A stretch of DNA of 64,000 nt from UBA7657 sp049652985 (GTDB taxonomy: Bacteria; Pseudomonadota; Alphaproteobacteria; Micavibrionales; Micavibrionaceae). A program made the translations under genes and the position numbers. The stretch is from NCBI GenBank assembly GCA_049652985.1, contig JBASFK010000002.1, positions 496,001-560,000 on the forward strand, read 5' to 3'. Under the pieces are notes generated by a model, which worked only from the letters and a program-made list of their open reading frames with translations, had not been told where the DNA came from and searched no databases. Position 1 is the stretch's first letter; every line of letters starts with the position of its first letter. Below, piece by piece: positions 27,226-36,681 of the stretch.

Positions 27226-27690
27226 ATGCTTGGACTTCTTAAATGGGCATTAATGGGTGCAGGCGCTCTATGGGGCGCCAAATCCGTCAATGATGTTACA
27301 GGCGGCAAAGCCGGAGAGTTTGCCAAGAAAGCCGGTAAAGGTCTTGCCGGCCTTGCCTTTGATGATAGCTCCAAGCCGGAAACTCAGCCCGACGCTCAAC
27401 CCGGAGCCGACGATGACGGTCTTCTTGATAATATTGGCCAGCTTCTCAGCGACAACAAGGGAGGAATTGGCCTTCTCATGGGCGCAGCAGCACTCTGGTG
27501 GAAGGGGCCGCAGGCAACCCAGGACCTTGCCTTCTGGCTTATGGTGGCGTCCGTCGGTTATCTCGCTTATCAAAACTGGGGCAAAATGAGCTTCAATACT
27601 GCAGCCGGCGCCAACGAGAAAGTAAAACCTGAAACAAAAGTAAGCCTGAGCCTGGGACAGCCGGAGGAGCCGACAGCGGCACTGTCATAA
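27226..27690 (+). CDS. small membrane protein next to the giant orphan
   Basis: A ~154-residue protein starting MLGLLKWALMGAGALWGAKS, a short N-terminal hydrophobic stretch. Acidic low-complexity residues follow (QPDAQPGADDDG), then two closely spaced hydrophobic helices (IGLLMGAAALWWKG and DLAFWLMVASVGYLAYQNW). The C-terminus is polar. I do not recognise the family. It precedes the 1584-residue protein by 123 bases. That protein's C-terminus ends in a similar pair of hydrophobic segments, so the two may share a membrane assembly. Confidence 0.6.
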   Translation: MLGLLKWALMGAGALWGAKSVNDVTGGKAGEFAKKAGKGLAGLAFDDSSKPETQPDAQPGADDDGLLDNIGQLLSDNKGGIGLLMGAAALWWKGPQATQDLAFWLMVASVGYLAYQNWGKMSFNTAAGANEKVKPETKVSLSLGQPEEPTAALS

Positions 27691-27813
27691 AAATATATGC
27701 GTATGAATTAAAAAATTAAAAGACCGAGAACAAGAGCCGCAAACGAAATCAATGAGCGGCCCCCATAAAAGGTCAAAAAATAACAAGCGGTTTGTGTAAT
27801 AGAGAGTGTAAAA

Positions 27814-30800
27814 ATGGCCGATCAAGGCACTAAAGAACCTTCAACTGTTCAGGAAGATCTTCCCCCGGCGAAGTTCTGGGCGCAGCGCGGCCTGAAAGCT
27901 TATGACCATACAATATTTGAAGGTCCGGGAGTTGGCCCAGACAGCTTAAAAGCCAGCAAGTCGTTCCAGCATGCCGCGAAACTCTTCTATGAAATGAGGA
28001 ATGGTGAAACCTGGGAACAGAAATGCGCGCGGGAGGGATTAAACCCTGATTCCGCGACAACTAAAGACAAGCTCGGCGAATACGGCATCGATTCGATGCG
28101 CTGGTTTCAAAACAATATCGGAAGCACAGCTGTTGTCGCCTCAGATATCTCAAAAGGGACCAACGAACAAAAAATTGCCGCGCTTTACCTGATCCAATCC
28201 TATGCTCATTCGAAAGTTTCAGCCGGAGGCGTGGTCGACGCCCTTTGGCAGAACGCAATTGATCCCACGAATGCTCTTAGCATCGGTGTCGGTATTTTCA
28301 GCGGCGGCACAGGCACGGCAGCCGCACAAGCCGCACGCCTGGGAGCACAACGGACGCTTATCAGCACAATTAAATCTGCTGTCGGCCACGCGATTCAAAA
28401 ACAATATGGCCGCCTTGTTACAGAAGCGGTAATCGGTGCCACTGGCAACGTTGTGCAAGATTCGATCGAACAAAGCGCCAAAATGGAGGACATAAAGGTC
28501 GATGGATCTATTGTCCGGCTTCAGAACACTTATAATACGGGCGAAACACTTTTCACAGGAGGCGTCGGTTTAGGCGTCGGTTTTGGTCTCGGCCTCGGCG
28601 GTCATGCGCTTGGCGCGGCTGGCCGGTGGGGCTCTGATAAATTAGGCTGGACCGGAAAACCGGTTACTCCAAGCCCAAGTTCAGGGCCTCATAATGATGT
28701 TGTATTAGAACCTTATCAATCGATCATCCATACGATTGCCCGTCGCAATCCTTTTCAATGGGTGAATGAAAGAGTTGCCGGTTTTACGCATCCTGACGGC
28801 GCCAGCAAAGCATGGAGAAACATTCCCACGCGCGACCTGTTCGCCCATAAATTCATTAATCCGATCATCAATCATGTGGATGATAAAGTAAGCGCCGCAG
28901 GCTTGATCGACCCGATCCTGAAGATGAGAAGGGATCTGGAACAGTTAAGACTTGAAATGGCGAGCGCAGGCGATGCACAAAAGCAGGGCCAGATTTCGCA
29001 ACAGGCCGAAACGCTTTTAAAAGATTTTTCCAGGGATAATAAAGCGAAATTTTTAACCCTTAAAAACAGCCTCACAGATTTAAAAACCAGGCTAAACAGC
29101 CCGGATCTGAAACTTGGAGGCCCCGGAACAGGAATGGCCGGACTCGACGGCAGTGAGGTGGAAGCTTTAAAAAAATGGCTCAGGCATATCAATCGCCTTT
29201 GCGACGCAGCGCAGGATGAACAGAGCTTGATAAAATTATTTAATGACAACCGTAAAATATTCAACGATGCAAATAAATCCACCGAAGGCGTAACGGGCGC
29301 TTTCCAGCATTATTTAGCACTGGGGGCGGACGCCCAACTGCGCACCCAAACACGTGATCTTATGAGGCTTTCTCCAGATCTTCTCCATTTGAATCCTTTT
29401 CGAACGAGAATGGGATATTTCGCCCGAAAATTGGAAAAACTTGATGAGAAGCTTGAGAAAAATGAAATCACGAAGCAACAGTATGACATAGAAAAAAAAG
29501 CTATTCCCTTAAACACATTCCGAAGCCAGATACAAGATGGAGACGATGGCTCCCTTGTCGGAGGCCTGTTTCATCGTCATAAGCCTTATTACGAGAATAT
29601 CCTCCGCCTGCAGCGCGAAATCAAAGACGGGTACTACAACGACCAGATTCGAACACAGAGCATGATTAACAACAGGGACTTAAACCGCCCTGACAACATG
29701 GAAAACTATGGAATTGTTATAACGCGCTCCTTCGAAGAACTCAAAGACGATCCTAAAAAGCTTTCAGACAAACTTATCGGTCTTGCGTTCCAATCTTATG
29801 ACGTGGGCAGGGAAGGAGATTTCCTGAACGCTCTACGCCGCCTCGGGATGCAGCAGGGCCGCGCCGGCGCTACCTACACCATACCTAAAGAATTTGCAGA
29901 TGATCTTCTGCTTAAAGGCAGGATGGCACGCAATCTTGATAAGGATGCCCATATAAAAGCTTTTGTCGACGCGGCAAAACAGCTTGCAAACACTGAACAC
30001 TCTCCCCAGCTTTACGGCTCACGCGATCTTGAGAAAATGCTGGAAAAATTCACGCGCTTGGCTTTCGACGCCAGGGTTGCTCCTGGTACAAATGTTATCG
30101 GCATACCGGGCAGAATTTATCTTTTAAACTGGCCTCTTAGCGCGACATGGAATTACGGTATTACAACCCTTACAGGCGGCCGCGTCATTCCCAACGTCGA
30201 TGGGCAGGGGAAAATTCTTCCGAATAAACCGCCTACCAAGGCTCACTGGGATTTTTGGAACGCTGCACCCCAGGAAGCTACTGGCACGCAAAGGCTTTGG
30301 CATGAGTTGACGGCACGCAACTTCGCGCTGACATGGCTGGCCACGCCCGTAACGCTGCCACTAAGAGTGGCGGGCCAGGTCAAAGATCACCTTATTCCCG
30401 TCTGGCATCATACATGGAGAGGCTTTGCTCTGGCCGGCGCTTTAGGAGGAACATTAACCGCCGGGCAAATGGCTTATGAATGGCAATTTGACGACAGTCT
30501 AAAATACCACCCTGGAAAAGCACTGCTCAGGGGAGAAGTGCACGCTCTTGATGCGGTTTTCGGCACGCCGATCCGCGCCAGCGCCTGGGCAGGAGAAAAA
30601 ATATTTAACACGGCACTGAACACACAATGGGGCCTTATCGGCCTTGGAGCTGGCCTGCGTAAATTTGATCATAGTAAAACTTTTGGGGAAAACCTGAGCC
30701 CAACATTGGTGGATTCCAGCATCGTAGCCGACCATGTATGGACACCTATTCCCACCGGCTGGCTTGAGCATACAGTTGCTCCTGCTGCAGCCTCGGCAGC

Positions 30801-32568
30801 AGAACCAACTCCTGCGCCTATTCCGGCAGAGCCGAAATTGGATGAGAAAGATCAGAAAAAAGCTGACGCACCAAACACCGATAGTCAGAAAACCGGCGAA
30901 AAAAAACCCGCGGACCTAGTGGAAAAAGAAAAAGTTCGTGGCCAGCTCCGCGCTTTCGGCATGGACACCGTCAATCTCGCGAGCCTTATCGCAGCGAACG
31001 GTTATGAGGCGGACGAAAACAAGAAAAAAGACGCCCAGAAAGAAATCGACAAGCTGATTGAGCGGCAAAAAACGCTGGAGACCAAGACGCTCGATCTCGG
31101 CCCGTATGCGCTCAGCATCTACAACGATGCCGGCAGCACACTCGCCTACCTGAAAGACGGCGGCATACCGGATGAAGTCAAGACGTTCGAGGAAATCGAA
31201 GCCGCAAGGCAGGCCGCAAAAGCCCACCAGGTCATGCTCTGGCACAACGGCGTTCTTGATCTCAATCATCAAGTTTCCGATCACGGCTGGGACGACAAAC
31301 GTAAAAAATTCGCTGAAGCGCTAGACAAGATGAGGGCTAACCTCTCCAAGGATGTATTGTTCCTCGGCGAAGATATACAGAAAGCCTATGCACAAGCCGA
31401 TACATGGGAAACCGCCCTGCTGGCCGCCTCCAGGATCAACGCGAAAACCAGGAAAGCCATCGCCGAGCCTGCCAGGCTCTCGGACCAATTCAACGGCACA
31501 CAGAAAGATGGCGCGCGGCCAGCGACGGATGGAAAACTCGAAACGCCTGATACGGGCCTTCAAGACACTTTAGGCCAGCAACTGGGCCTGTCGGATAATA
31601 CCGGCGTAGACTCCCAGAGCCCAGACCGTGAAACCGGCGCAACGCGCGATAAAAAGGGCGGCAGCACTAAAGGCGCGGATAAGAACACGGATACGAGCGC
31701 AGATGGTATGGGCGGCGGCACTGGCTCCTCGACGAAACGCGGACGCCGCAGCGACAAAGAAAAAGGATTGCTAGAGCACGGACGCGATATGAAAGACGCT
31801 TTCCTGGACGGTGTGGGTGTATCGGGCGATGACCCTGTCACGCGTGTCGTCGATTCAGGCCTCGGCATGCTGGGCGCTGGTATTTCTACCGGCGCTGGCT
31901 TCCTGAAGGATACATTTTACTACCTTAAGGGCAAAAAAGACGGCAGCGGCCGCGCACTCATACGCGAGGGCGGCGCCGCAGTCAGCTCCTTCCTGGCGAT
32001 GGCGCTTTTCATCGGTCCGACCATGGACAAGATGGGCATGGGCAACTCGCTCTTCAAAATCGCGGCGCTGGTGATCACGTTCATGATTGCCCGCAAAGCG
32101 TTCGATATGGGCATGGGCCCGGTCAGCGTCCAGGGCACCGACAGAAATGCACCGCATAAAGAAATTTCATCGACCGGTGGCCTTATACAACCCGCGAATG
32201 GCGGCGCGATTCAAAAAATAGTTCCTGTGATCAATGTCGTGGACTTGAATAAAGAGGTCGACGGTATCGAGAGACTGACCGTCAACATGGTAGGCGATAA
32301 AGCCGTCATGCAGATCAAAGGGGACAACGGTGCGCGCTATGTGGCGATCGGCACCGCCGACGGGGAAACCGTCATTCAAAGCACCGCAAAAGGCAAGTTC
32401 ATTCACCTCCCGAGTGCCTTCCTGGGACAAGCGGACAACAGCAAGATCAACAATATCCCCCAAGCCGTCAAACATGGCGACGCCGCCGGGGATTCCCTCA
32501 CTGTCCATATAGGCGAGAAAGATTACCTGTTCGTCCCCGACACAGGCCCCGAATTGAGGCCGAACTAG
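27814..32568 (+). CDS. giant orphan membrane-associated protein (1584 residues)
   Basis: No known family is recognised and no signal peptide is present. Visible regions in order: a charged N-terminal domain; Gly/Ala-rich hydrophobic stretches near residues 155-180 and 245-270 (FTGGVGLGVGFGLGLGG); a probable coiled coil ~365-430; a second charged helical region ~510-570; a hydrophobic segment near 868-890 (FALAGALGGTLTAGQMAYEW). Next come a Pro/Ala/Lys-rich linker ~985-1040, a Gly/Asp/Lys-rich linker ~1275-1325, two hydrophobic helices ~1390-1430 (SFLAMALFIGP, IAALVITFMIA), and a beta-rich tail. The first 3 kb are visibly AT-richer than the last 1.6 kb. It could be a scaffold, toxin-like or secreted effector protein; none of these is supported specifically. 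Confidence 0.7.
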   Translation: MADQGTKEPSTVQEDLPPAKFWAQRGLKAYDHTIFEGPGVGPDSLKASKSFQHAAKLFYEMRNGETWEQKCAREGLNPDSATTKDKLGEYGIDSMRWFQNNIGSTAVVASDISKGTNEQKIAALYLIQSYAHSKVSAGGVVDALWQNAIDPTNALSIGVGIFSGGTGTAAAQAARLGAQRTLISTIKSAVGHAIQKQYGRLVTEAVIGATGNVVQDSIEQSAKMEDIKVDGSIVRLQNTYNTGETLFTGGVGLGVGFGLGLGGHALGAAGRWGSDKLGWTGKPVTPSPSSGPHNDVVLEPYQSIIHTIARRNPFQWVNERVAGFTHPDGASKAWRNIPTRDLFAHKFINPIINHVDDKVSAAGLIDPILKMRRDLEQLRLEMASAGDAQKQGQISQQAETLLKDFSRDNKAKFLTLKNSLTDLKTRLNSPDLKLGGPGTGMAGLDGSEVEALKKWLRHINRLCDAAQDEQSLIKLFNDNRKIFNDANKSTEGVTGAFQHYLALGADAQLRTQTRDLMRLSPDLLHLNPFRTRMGYFARKLEKLDEKLEKNEITKQQYDIEKKAIPLNTFRSQIQDGDDGSLVGGLFHRHKPYYENILRLQREIKDGYYNDQIRTQSMINNRDLNRPDNMENYGIVITRSFEELKDDPKKLSDKLIGLAFQSYDVGREGDFLNALRRLGMQQGRAGATYTIPKEFADDLLLKGRMARNLDKDAHIKAFVDAAKQLANTEHSPQLYGSRDLEKMLEKFTRLAFDARVAPGTNVIGIPGRIYLLNWPLSATWNYGITTLTGGRVIPNVDGQGKILPNKPPTKAHWDFWNAAPQEATGTQRLWHELTARNFALTWLATPVTLPLRVAGQVKDHLIPVWHHTWRGFALAGALGGTLTAGQMAYEWQFDDSLKYHPGKALLRGEVHALDAVFGTPIRASAWAGEKIFNTALNTQWGLIGLGAGLRKFDHSKTFGENLSPTLVDSSIVADHVWTPIPTGWLEHTVAPAAASAAEPTPAPIPAEPKLDEKDQKKADAPNTDSQKTGEKKPADLVEKEKVRGQLRAFGMDTVNLASLIAANGYEADENKKKDAQKEIDKLIERQKTLETKTLDLGPYALSIYNDAGSTLAYLKDGGIPDEVKTFEEIEAARQAAKAHQVMLWHNGVLDLNHQVSDHGWDDKRKKFAEALDKMRANLSKDVLFLGEDIQKAYAQADTWETALLAASRINAKTRKAIAEPARLSDQFNGTQKDGARPATDGKLETPDTGLQDTLGQQLGLSDNTGVDSQSPDRETGATRDKKGGSTKGADKNTDTSADGMGGGTGSSTKRGRRSDKEKGLLEHGRDMKDAFLDGVGVSGDDPVTRVVDSGLGMLGAGISTGAGFLKDTFYYLKGKKDGSGRALIREGGAAVSSFLAMALFIGPTMDKMGMGNSLFKIAALVITFMIARKAFDMGMGPVSVQGTDRNAPHKEISSTGGLIQPANGGAIQKIVPVINVVDLNKEVDGIERLTVNMVGDKAVMQIKGDNGARYVAIGTADGETVIQSTAKGKFIHLPSAFLGQADNSKINNIPQAVKHGDAAGDSLTVHIGEKDYLFVPDTGPELRPN

Positions 32569-32628
32569 GATGGAAAAGATTGGAATATCCAGCAAAACTA
32601 GAGCTTTATCCGTCGAAAGGCGGGTGGT

Positions 32629-33072
32629 ATGATGTGCCCTAGGGAAACCATACATGGCGTCCCGTCCGAAGCTGTTCTGGCGCATTCCATCATGTCCTCC
32701 GACGACGCAGGCAAAAAAGGTTCGATCAAGAAAGACTGGGACCCGGGCAAAGGCGCGGGAAGCCCCGCCAAGGGCGTTCTCTTTCTGCCCGAGGAAATGG
32801 ATATTTACTGCAACAAGGTCACGCGCGAAGTTTTCATTTTTCACGGCAAGGTCGTGGACTACGACAAGCTCGATTACCTGGAATATGATCCGGTCGATTA
32901 CAGCGTCGATGTGGTCATGAAGGATGGCAAGCGCATGGACCTCGGTGTAAAGATTCAATGGCTGGTGCGCCCCTATTTTACCAAGGCGCCGGAAATCATG
33001 ATCGTGCAGACGAAGGACGGAGAATCCGTCAACGGAACGAATGTTCCTCTAAAACACAAAGAAAAAAAATAG
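32629..33072 (+). CDS. orphan small protein, paralogue of the gene at 33172
   Basis: A 147-residue soluble protein. The part from residue ~55 on (VFIFHGKVVDYDKLDYLEYD, then MDLGVKIQWLVRPYFTKAPEIMIVQTKDGE, NGTNVPLKH) aligns by eye with the protein encoded at 33172-33549. It is a compact beta-rich domain with alternating acidic residues. Start choice is uncertain: ATG 32629 has an AAGGCGGG-like site upstream, and ATG 32692 (MSSDDAGKK) is possible. It follows the giant gene by 60 bases and may be co-transcribed. Confidence 0.6.
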   Translation: MMCPRETIHGVPSEAVLAHSIMSSDDAGKKGSIKKDWDPGKGAGSPAKGVLFLPEEMDIYCNKVTREVFIFHGKVVDYDKLDYLEYDPVDYSVDVVMKDGKRMDLGVKIQWLVRPYFTKAPEIMIVQTKDGESVNGTNVPLKHKEKK

Positions 33073-33171
33073 AGCTGCGAAAATATAAATTTTGCGAGAG
33101 ATAAAAACGGTGTGTTACGATATTTATAAGGCGGGTAAAAAAGAGGGTAACGGTCACGTTACAACAGTGTT

Positions 33172-33549
33172 ATGCTGGAACCCATGACGGAAGCCTATAC
33201 CCCTCATATTGAACGCCCGCCGGTCGGCAACCTGACGGATTTCGTCGTCAACGACGGCAATAAAAAACACCTCGATATCGAGGTGGCGATTAAAGAGGGT
33301 GCGCATGTCATCGTTTTTCACAGCCACCCTTTTAAAAAAGAAGTTTCGTGGTTTGAATTTGATTTGAGGACCAACAAGCTGGATTTTGTGATTGATAATG
33401 GTGACGTGCGCGATATCGGTTTACCCCTGAGCAAGGCGGTAGCCGTGCATATGCAGAACGCCCACCAGATTTTGATGGTTTTAATGGATCCTGAGACGGG
33501 AGAAGCAAGCAACGGGAATTATGTCCCGCTCATTATCCACCAGAGCTAA
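33172..33549 (+). CDS. orphan small protein, paralogue of the gene at 32629
   Basis: A 125-residue soluble protein. HVIVFHSHPFKKEVSWFEFD, RDIGLPLSKAVAVHMQNAHQ and ILMVLMDPETGEASNGNYVPL match the layout of the preceding protein, including the closing NGxxVPL motif. The pair suggests tandem duplication followed by divergence. Start may be ATG 33172 or ATG 33184. No function is assigned. Confidence 0.6.
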   Translation: MLEPMTEAYTPHIERPPVGNLTDFVVNDGNKKHLDIEVAIKEGAHVIVFHSHPFKKEVSWFEFDLRTNKLDFVIDNGDVRDIGLPLSKAVAVHMQNAHQILMVLMDPETGEASNGNYVPLIIHQS

Positions 33550-33632
33550 AGAAACCGGGTTAACCGGACATTAGTAACTAAGCGGTAGTATATTTAACAT
33601 AAAAAGACTATTATAAAATGAGGAGTGTGAAT

Positions 33633-33794
33633 ATGAAAGAATTATCCCTTACGACCATAGCGAACCAGTGCTTCGGGGTGCCCTTTGCAGGCGGTTCCAC
33701 GGTACTCAAAGCGAGCTTTGGCGGCCCGGAAATCGGTGGTCTGGACAGCACGATGGATCCGTCAATAAGCGGCCCCAAGTCACCCGGCGTTTAA
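33633..33794 (+). CDS. short orphan peptide gene (53 residues)
   Basis: ATG at 33633 is preceded by AGGAG at 33621-33625, an ideal ribosome binding site. The frame runs 53 codons to TAA at 33792-33794. The peptide starts MKELSLTTIANQCFG, is Gly/Ser-rich, has one cysteine and no membrane helix. The upstream string ATAAAAAGACTAT is shared with the promoter region of the giant-protein cluster. It may be a secreted or regulatory peptide, but nothing in the sequence says which. Confidence 0.5.
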   Translation: MKELSLTTIANQCFGVPFAGGSTVLKASFGGPEIGGLDSTMDPSISGPKSPGV

Positions 33795-33799
33795 TCCCC

Positions 33800-34252
33800 T
33801 TACCCACACCAGACGCGGGTGATGATCCCTTCCGCGTCCGTCTCGAAATTCATGCGGCTTGGGCTAAAATCCTGGGTCGCCATCGCGCCGGGGGGCATGA
33901 TCCTGTATGGACGCTTCAGCGTTTCCGCAAACTGATCCACCCATCCACCGGCCTTCTTTCCAATCACTTCACTGAAATCGCAGGACGGCTTCTCAGGTTC
34001 AGGTACGGCTTGAGCCGCGCGCTGCGGCACCTGCTGGCCTTCGGGAACGGCATATTCAACCGCCTCCGGCCTAGTCTGCTGCTCTCCGGCACTCGACTTC
34101 GTCAGGGCGACGTAAAAACACAACACCACTGGCAAGCCCAGCAGGAAAAACCACAGGATGGGGCTGCGCATCATCTGGTTATCCTTGTTCAGGATATCCT
34201 CGATCGTTTTTTCCTTTTTGGGGGGCTTTTGCGCGGGGGGTTTGTCGGCCAT
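33800..34252 (-). CDS. membrane-anchored peptidase inhibitor I78-like protein
   Basis: A 150-residue protein with a basic, Pro/Lys-rich cytoplasmic N-terminus, one membrane helix at residues ~32-50 (PILWFFLLGLPVVLCFYVAL), a linker, and a C-terminal domain from ~90. That domain reads CDFSEVIGKKAGGWVDQF, RIMPPGAMATQDFSPSRMNF and DAEGIITRVWCG. The paired cysteines, IGK, PG.....D and closing VxCG fit the I78 (Aspergillus elastase inhibitor) family, so a periplasmic inhibitor of serine proteases is likely. It is convergent with the small gene at 33633. Confidence 0.75.
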   Translation of the reverse strand: MADKPPAQKPPKKEKTIEDILNKDNQMMRSPILWFFLLGLPVVLCFYVALTKSSAGEQQTRPEAVEYAVPEGQQVPQRAAQAVPEPEKPSCDFSEVIGKKAGGWVDQFAETLKRPYRIMPPGAMATQDFSPSRMNFETDAEGIITRVWCG

Positions 34253-34340
34253 GGGGCGGTCCTTTCGGGGCTTGAAATCTGTCTGAAATATCTATCAGAA
34301 GCTTGTATTTGGCGCAACTTCCCCCTATTCATAAGCCCCA

Positions 34341-36155
34341 ATGACAAAGCCGCTGGAACATATTCGGAACTTCGCCATCATCGCCCATATCGATCATGGC
34401 AAAAGCACCCTCGCCGACCGCCTGATTCAGACCTGCGGCGGGCTGGAAGCGCGCGAGATGACCGAGCAGGTCCTCGACAATATGGACATCGAGAAAGAGC
34501 GCGGGATTACGATTAAAGCCCAGACCGTGCGCCTCGCCTACAAAGCCAAGGACGGCATCGAATATCAATTGAACCTGATGGACACGCCGGGCCACGTGGA
34601 TTTTTCCTACGAGGTTTCGCGCTCGCTTGCTTCGTGTGAAGGCTCCCTCCTCGTCGTCGATGCGTCGCAGGGCGTCGAGGCGCAGACGCTCGCCAATGTT
34701 TACCAGGCCATCGACAACAACCACGAGATCATCACCGTCATCAATAAAATCGACCTGCCCGCCGCCGACCCGGAAAAAGTCGCGCGTGAAGTGGAGGACG
34801 TCATCGGCCTGCCCGCCACCACCGAGGGCGTGCATTGCTCAGGAAAATCCGGCATCGGCATTGATAACCTACTCGAGGCCATCGTCACGAAACTGCCATC
34901 GCCGAAGGGCGAATATAATGCGCCGACCAAGGCGCTGCTGGTGGATAGCTGGTATGACGCGTACTTAGGCGTCGTCGTTCTCGTGCGCGTCATCGACGGC
35001 ACACTCAAGAAGGGCCAGAAAATCAAGTTCATGAAGGCGGGCACGACGCGCGAAGTTGACCGCGTCGGTATGTTCACGCCGAAGCGCGTTTTATTGGATG
35101 AGCTCGGCCCCGGCGAAATGGGTTTCATCACCGCGCAGATCAAGGACATTTCCGAGACGAAAGTCGGCGACACGATCACCGACGATAAAAAACCCTGCGC
35201 CGAGGAGCTGCCCGGGTTCAAGCCCTCGATCCCGATGGTGTTTTGCTCCCTCTTCCCGGCGGATGCGAGCGACTTTGAAAAGCTGAAAGATTCCCTCGGT
35301 AAGCTGGCGCTGAATGACTCCTCGCTCCATTACGAAATGGAATCCTCGCAGGCGCTTGGCCTCGGTTTCCGCTGCGGCTTTCTCGGCCTGCTGCACATGG
35401 AAATCATCCAGGAGCGGCTGCAGCGCGAATTCGACCTCGACCTCATCCCCACCGCGCCGAGCGTCGTTTATAAAGTCCACAAGAATGACGGCACGACCAT
35501 CGACCTTTATAACCCGTCCGACCTGCCCGATGTCGTGCATATCAAATCGACCGAGGAGCCGTGGATCAAGGCCACCATCCTCACGCCCGATGAATATCTC
35601 GGCGGGCTCCTGAAGCTCTGCCAGGACCGGCGCGGCGTTCAACAAGAATTAACGTATGCCGGTGCGCGCGCGATGCTTGTTTACAGGCTTCCTTTGAATG
35701 AAGTGGTGTTCGATTTCTACGACCGCCTCAAATCCATCTCGCAGGGCTATGCGTCATTCGATTATGAACTGGACGGCTACACCGAGGGCGACTTGGTAAA
35801 ACTTGATATTAAAGTCAACGACGAGCCCGTTGACGCGCTGACCATGATCGTCCACCGTTCGAACGCCGAGACGCGCGGGCGCGGCATGTGCGAGCGGCTG
35901 AAGGACCTCATCCCGAGGCAAATGTTCAAGATCGCCGTGCAGGCGGCCATCGGCGGAAAAATCATTGCCCGTGAGGATATTTCAGCGCTGCGCAAGGACG
36001 TCACCGCCAAATGTTACGGCGGCGACATCACGCGGAAAAAGAAACTGCTCGAAAAGCAGAAAAAAGGCAAAAAGAAGATGCGCCAGTACGGCAGCGTCGA
36101 AATCCCGCAATCGGCCTTTATTAACGCCCTCAAAATGGGCGACGACAAGAAATAG
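34341..36155 (+). CDS. lepA: elongation factor 4 (LepA) GTPase
   Basis: A 604-residue translational GTPase, normal length. It has G1 AHIDHGKSTLADRL, switch I ERGITIKAQTV, G3 DTPGHVDFSYEVSRSL, and G4 NKIDLP. The C-terminal LepA-specific domain includes RLKDLIPRQMFKIAVQAAIGGKIIARE and ends in lysine-rich KKLLEKQKKGKKKMRQYG. It acts on stalled or initiating ribosomes at the inner face of the membrane. It is probably monocistronic. Confidence 0.97.
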   Translation: MTKPLEHIRNFAIIAHIDHGKSTLADRLIQTCGGLEAREMTEQVLDNMDIEKERGITIKAQTVRLAYKAKDGIEYQLNLMDTPGHVDFSYEVSRSLASCEGSLLVVDASQGVEAQTLANVYQAIDNNHEIITVINKIDLPAADPEKVAREVEDVIGLPATTEGVHCSGKSGIGIDNLLEAIVTKLPSPKGEYNAPTKALLVDSWYDAYLGVVVLVRVIDGTLKKGQKIKFMKAGTTREVDRVGMFTPKRVLLDELGPGEMGFITAQIKDISETKVGDTITDDKKPCAEELPGFKPSIPMVFCSLFPADASDFEKLKDSLGKLALNDSSLHYEMESSQALGLGFRCGFLGLLHMEIIQERLQREFDLDLIPTAPSVVYKVHKNDGTTIDLYNPSDLPDVVHIKSTEEPWIKATILTPDEYLGGLLKLCQDRRGVQQELTYAGARAMLVYRLPLNEVVFDFYDRLKSISQGYASFDYELDGYTEGDLVKLDIKVNDEPVDALTMIVHRSNAETRGRGMCERLKDLIPRQMFKIAVQAAIGGKIIAREDISALRKDVTAKCYGGDITRKKKLLEKQKKGKKKMRQYGSVEIPQSAFINALKMGDDKK

Positions 36156-36200
36156 CGACCCTGCTATCATTGTCCCACTAAGGTTTAAAAGGGAATCAGA

Positions 36201-36641
36201 ATGAGTAAGGAAACTCAGGCATTAGATCGCTGGGAAGGGCAAAAGCTCCGCGCTGCAAAAGAAGAATTTCTTCGTGAGAAATTGTACTCTGTTCATTTAT
36301 ATCTATCAAAAACTTTACTAACTCTTTCCTCCACAACCCTTGTATTTAGCGTCGGGTTTAAAGCTTATATTAAAGAGGATTTTTTATATCATCTATCGCT
36401 ATTGGTTATAGGCTGGGGCTTTCTTTTACTTTGCATTATTTTGCAAATGTTCATGATAGGAGCAGCTCTTAAATATTATTATGGATGCTATAACAATCAA
36501 CTTTTAGGCCAAGTTCAACATACCGAAGAAATCTTAAAATGGGAAAACCAAGTACCTTTCTACAATCGACTCTCTTTTGCGGCATGGTTAATAGGTGTTT
36601 GTTTAATCCTGACATTTGTATACATAAATTTAATTCTATAA
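36201..36641 (+). CDS. AT-rich two-helix membrane protein, unknown
   Basis: A 146-residue protein with three hydrophobic segments: residues ~40-55, ~63-88 (LSLLVIGWGFLLLCIILQMFMIGAAL) and ~125-146. The N-terminus is charged and helical. Base composition is clearly more AT-rich than lepA and the ICMT gene, which suggests horizontal acquisition. AAGGGAATCAG lies before the ATG. No family is recognised. Confidence 0.6.
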   Translation: MSKETQALDRWEGQKLRAAKEEFLREKLYSVHLYLSKTLLTLSSTTLVFSVGFKAYIKEDFLYHLSLLVIGWGFLLLCIILQMFMIGAALKYYYGCYNNQLLGQVQHTEEILKWENQVPFYNRLSFAAWLIGVCLILTFVYINLIL

Positions 36642-36681
36642 CGATTGAAATATTTTAGCTGGTTAACAAAGGAATAAATAT

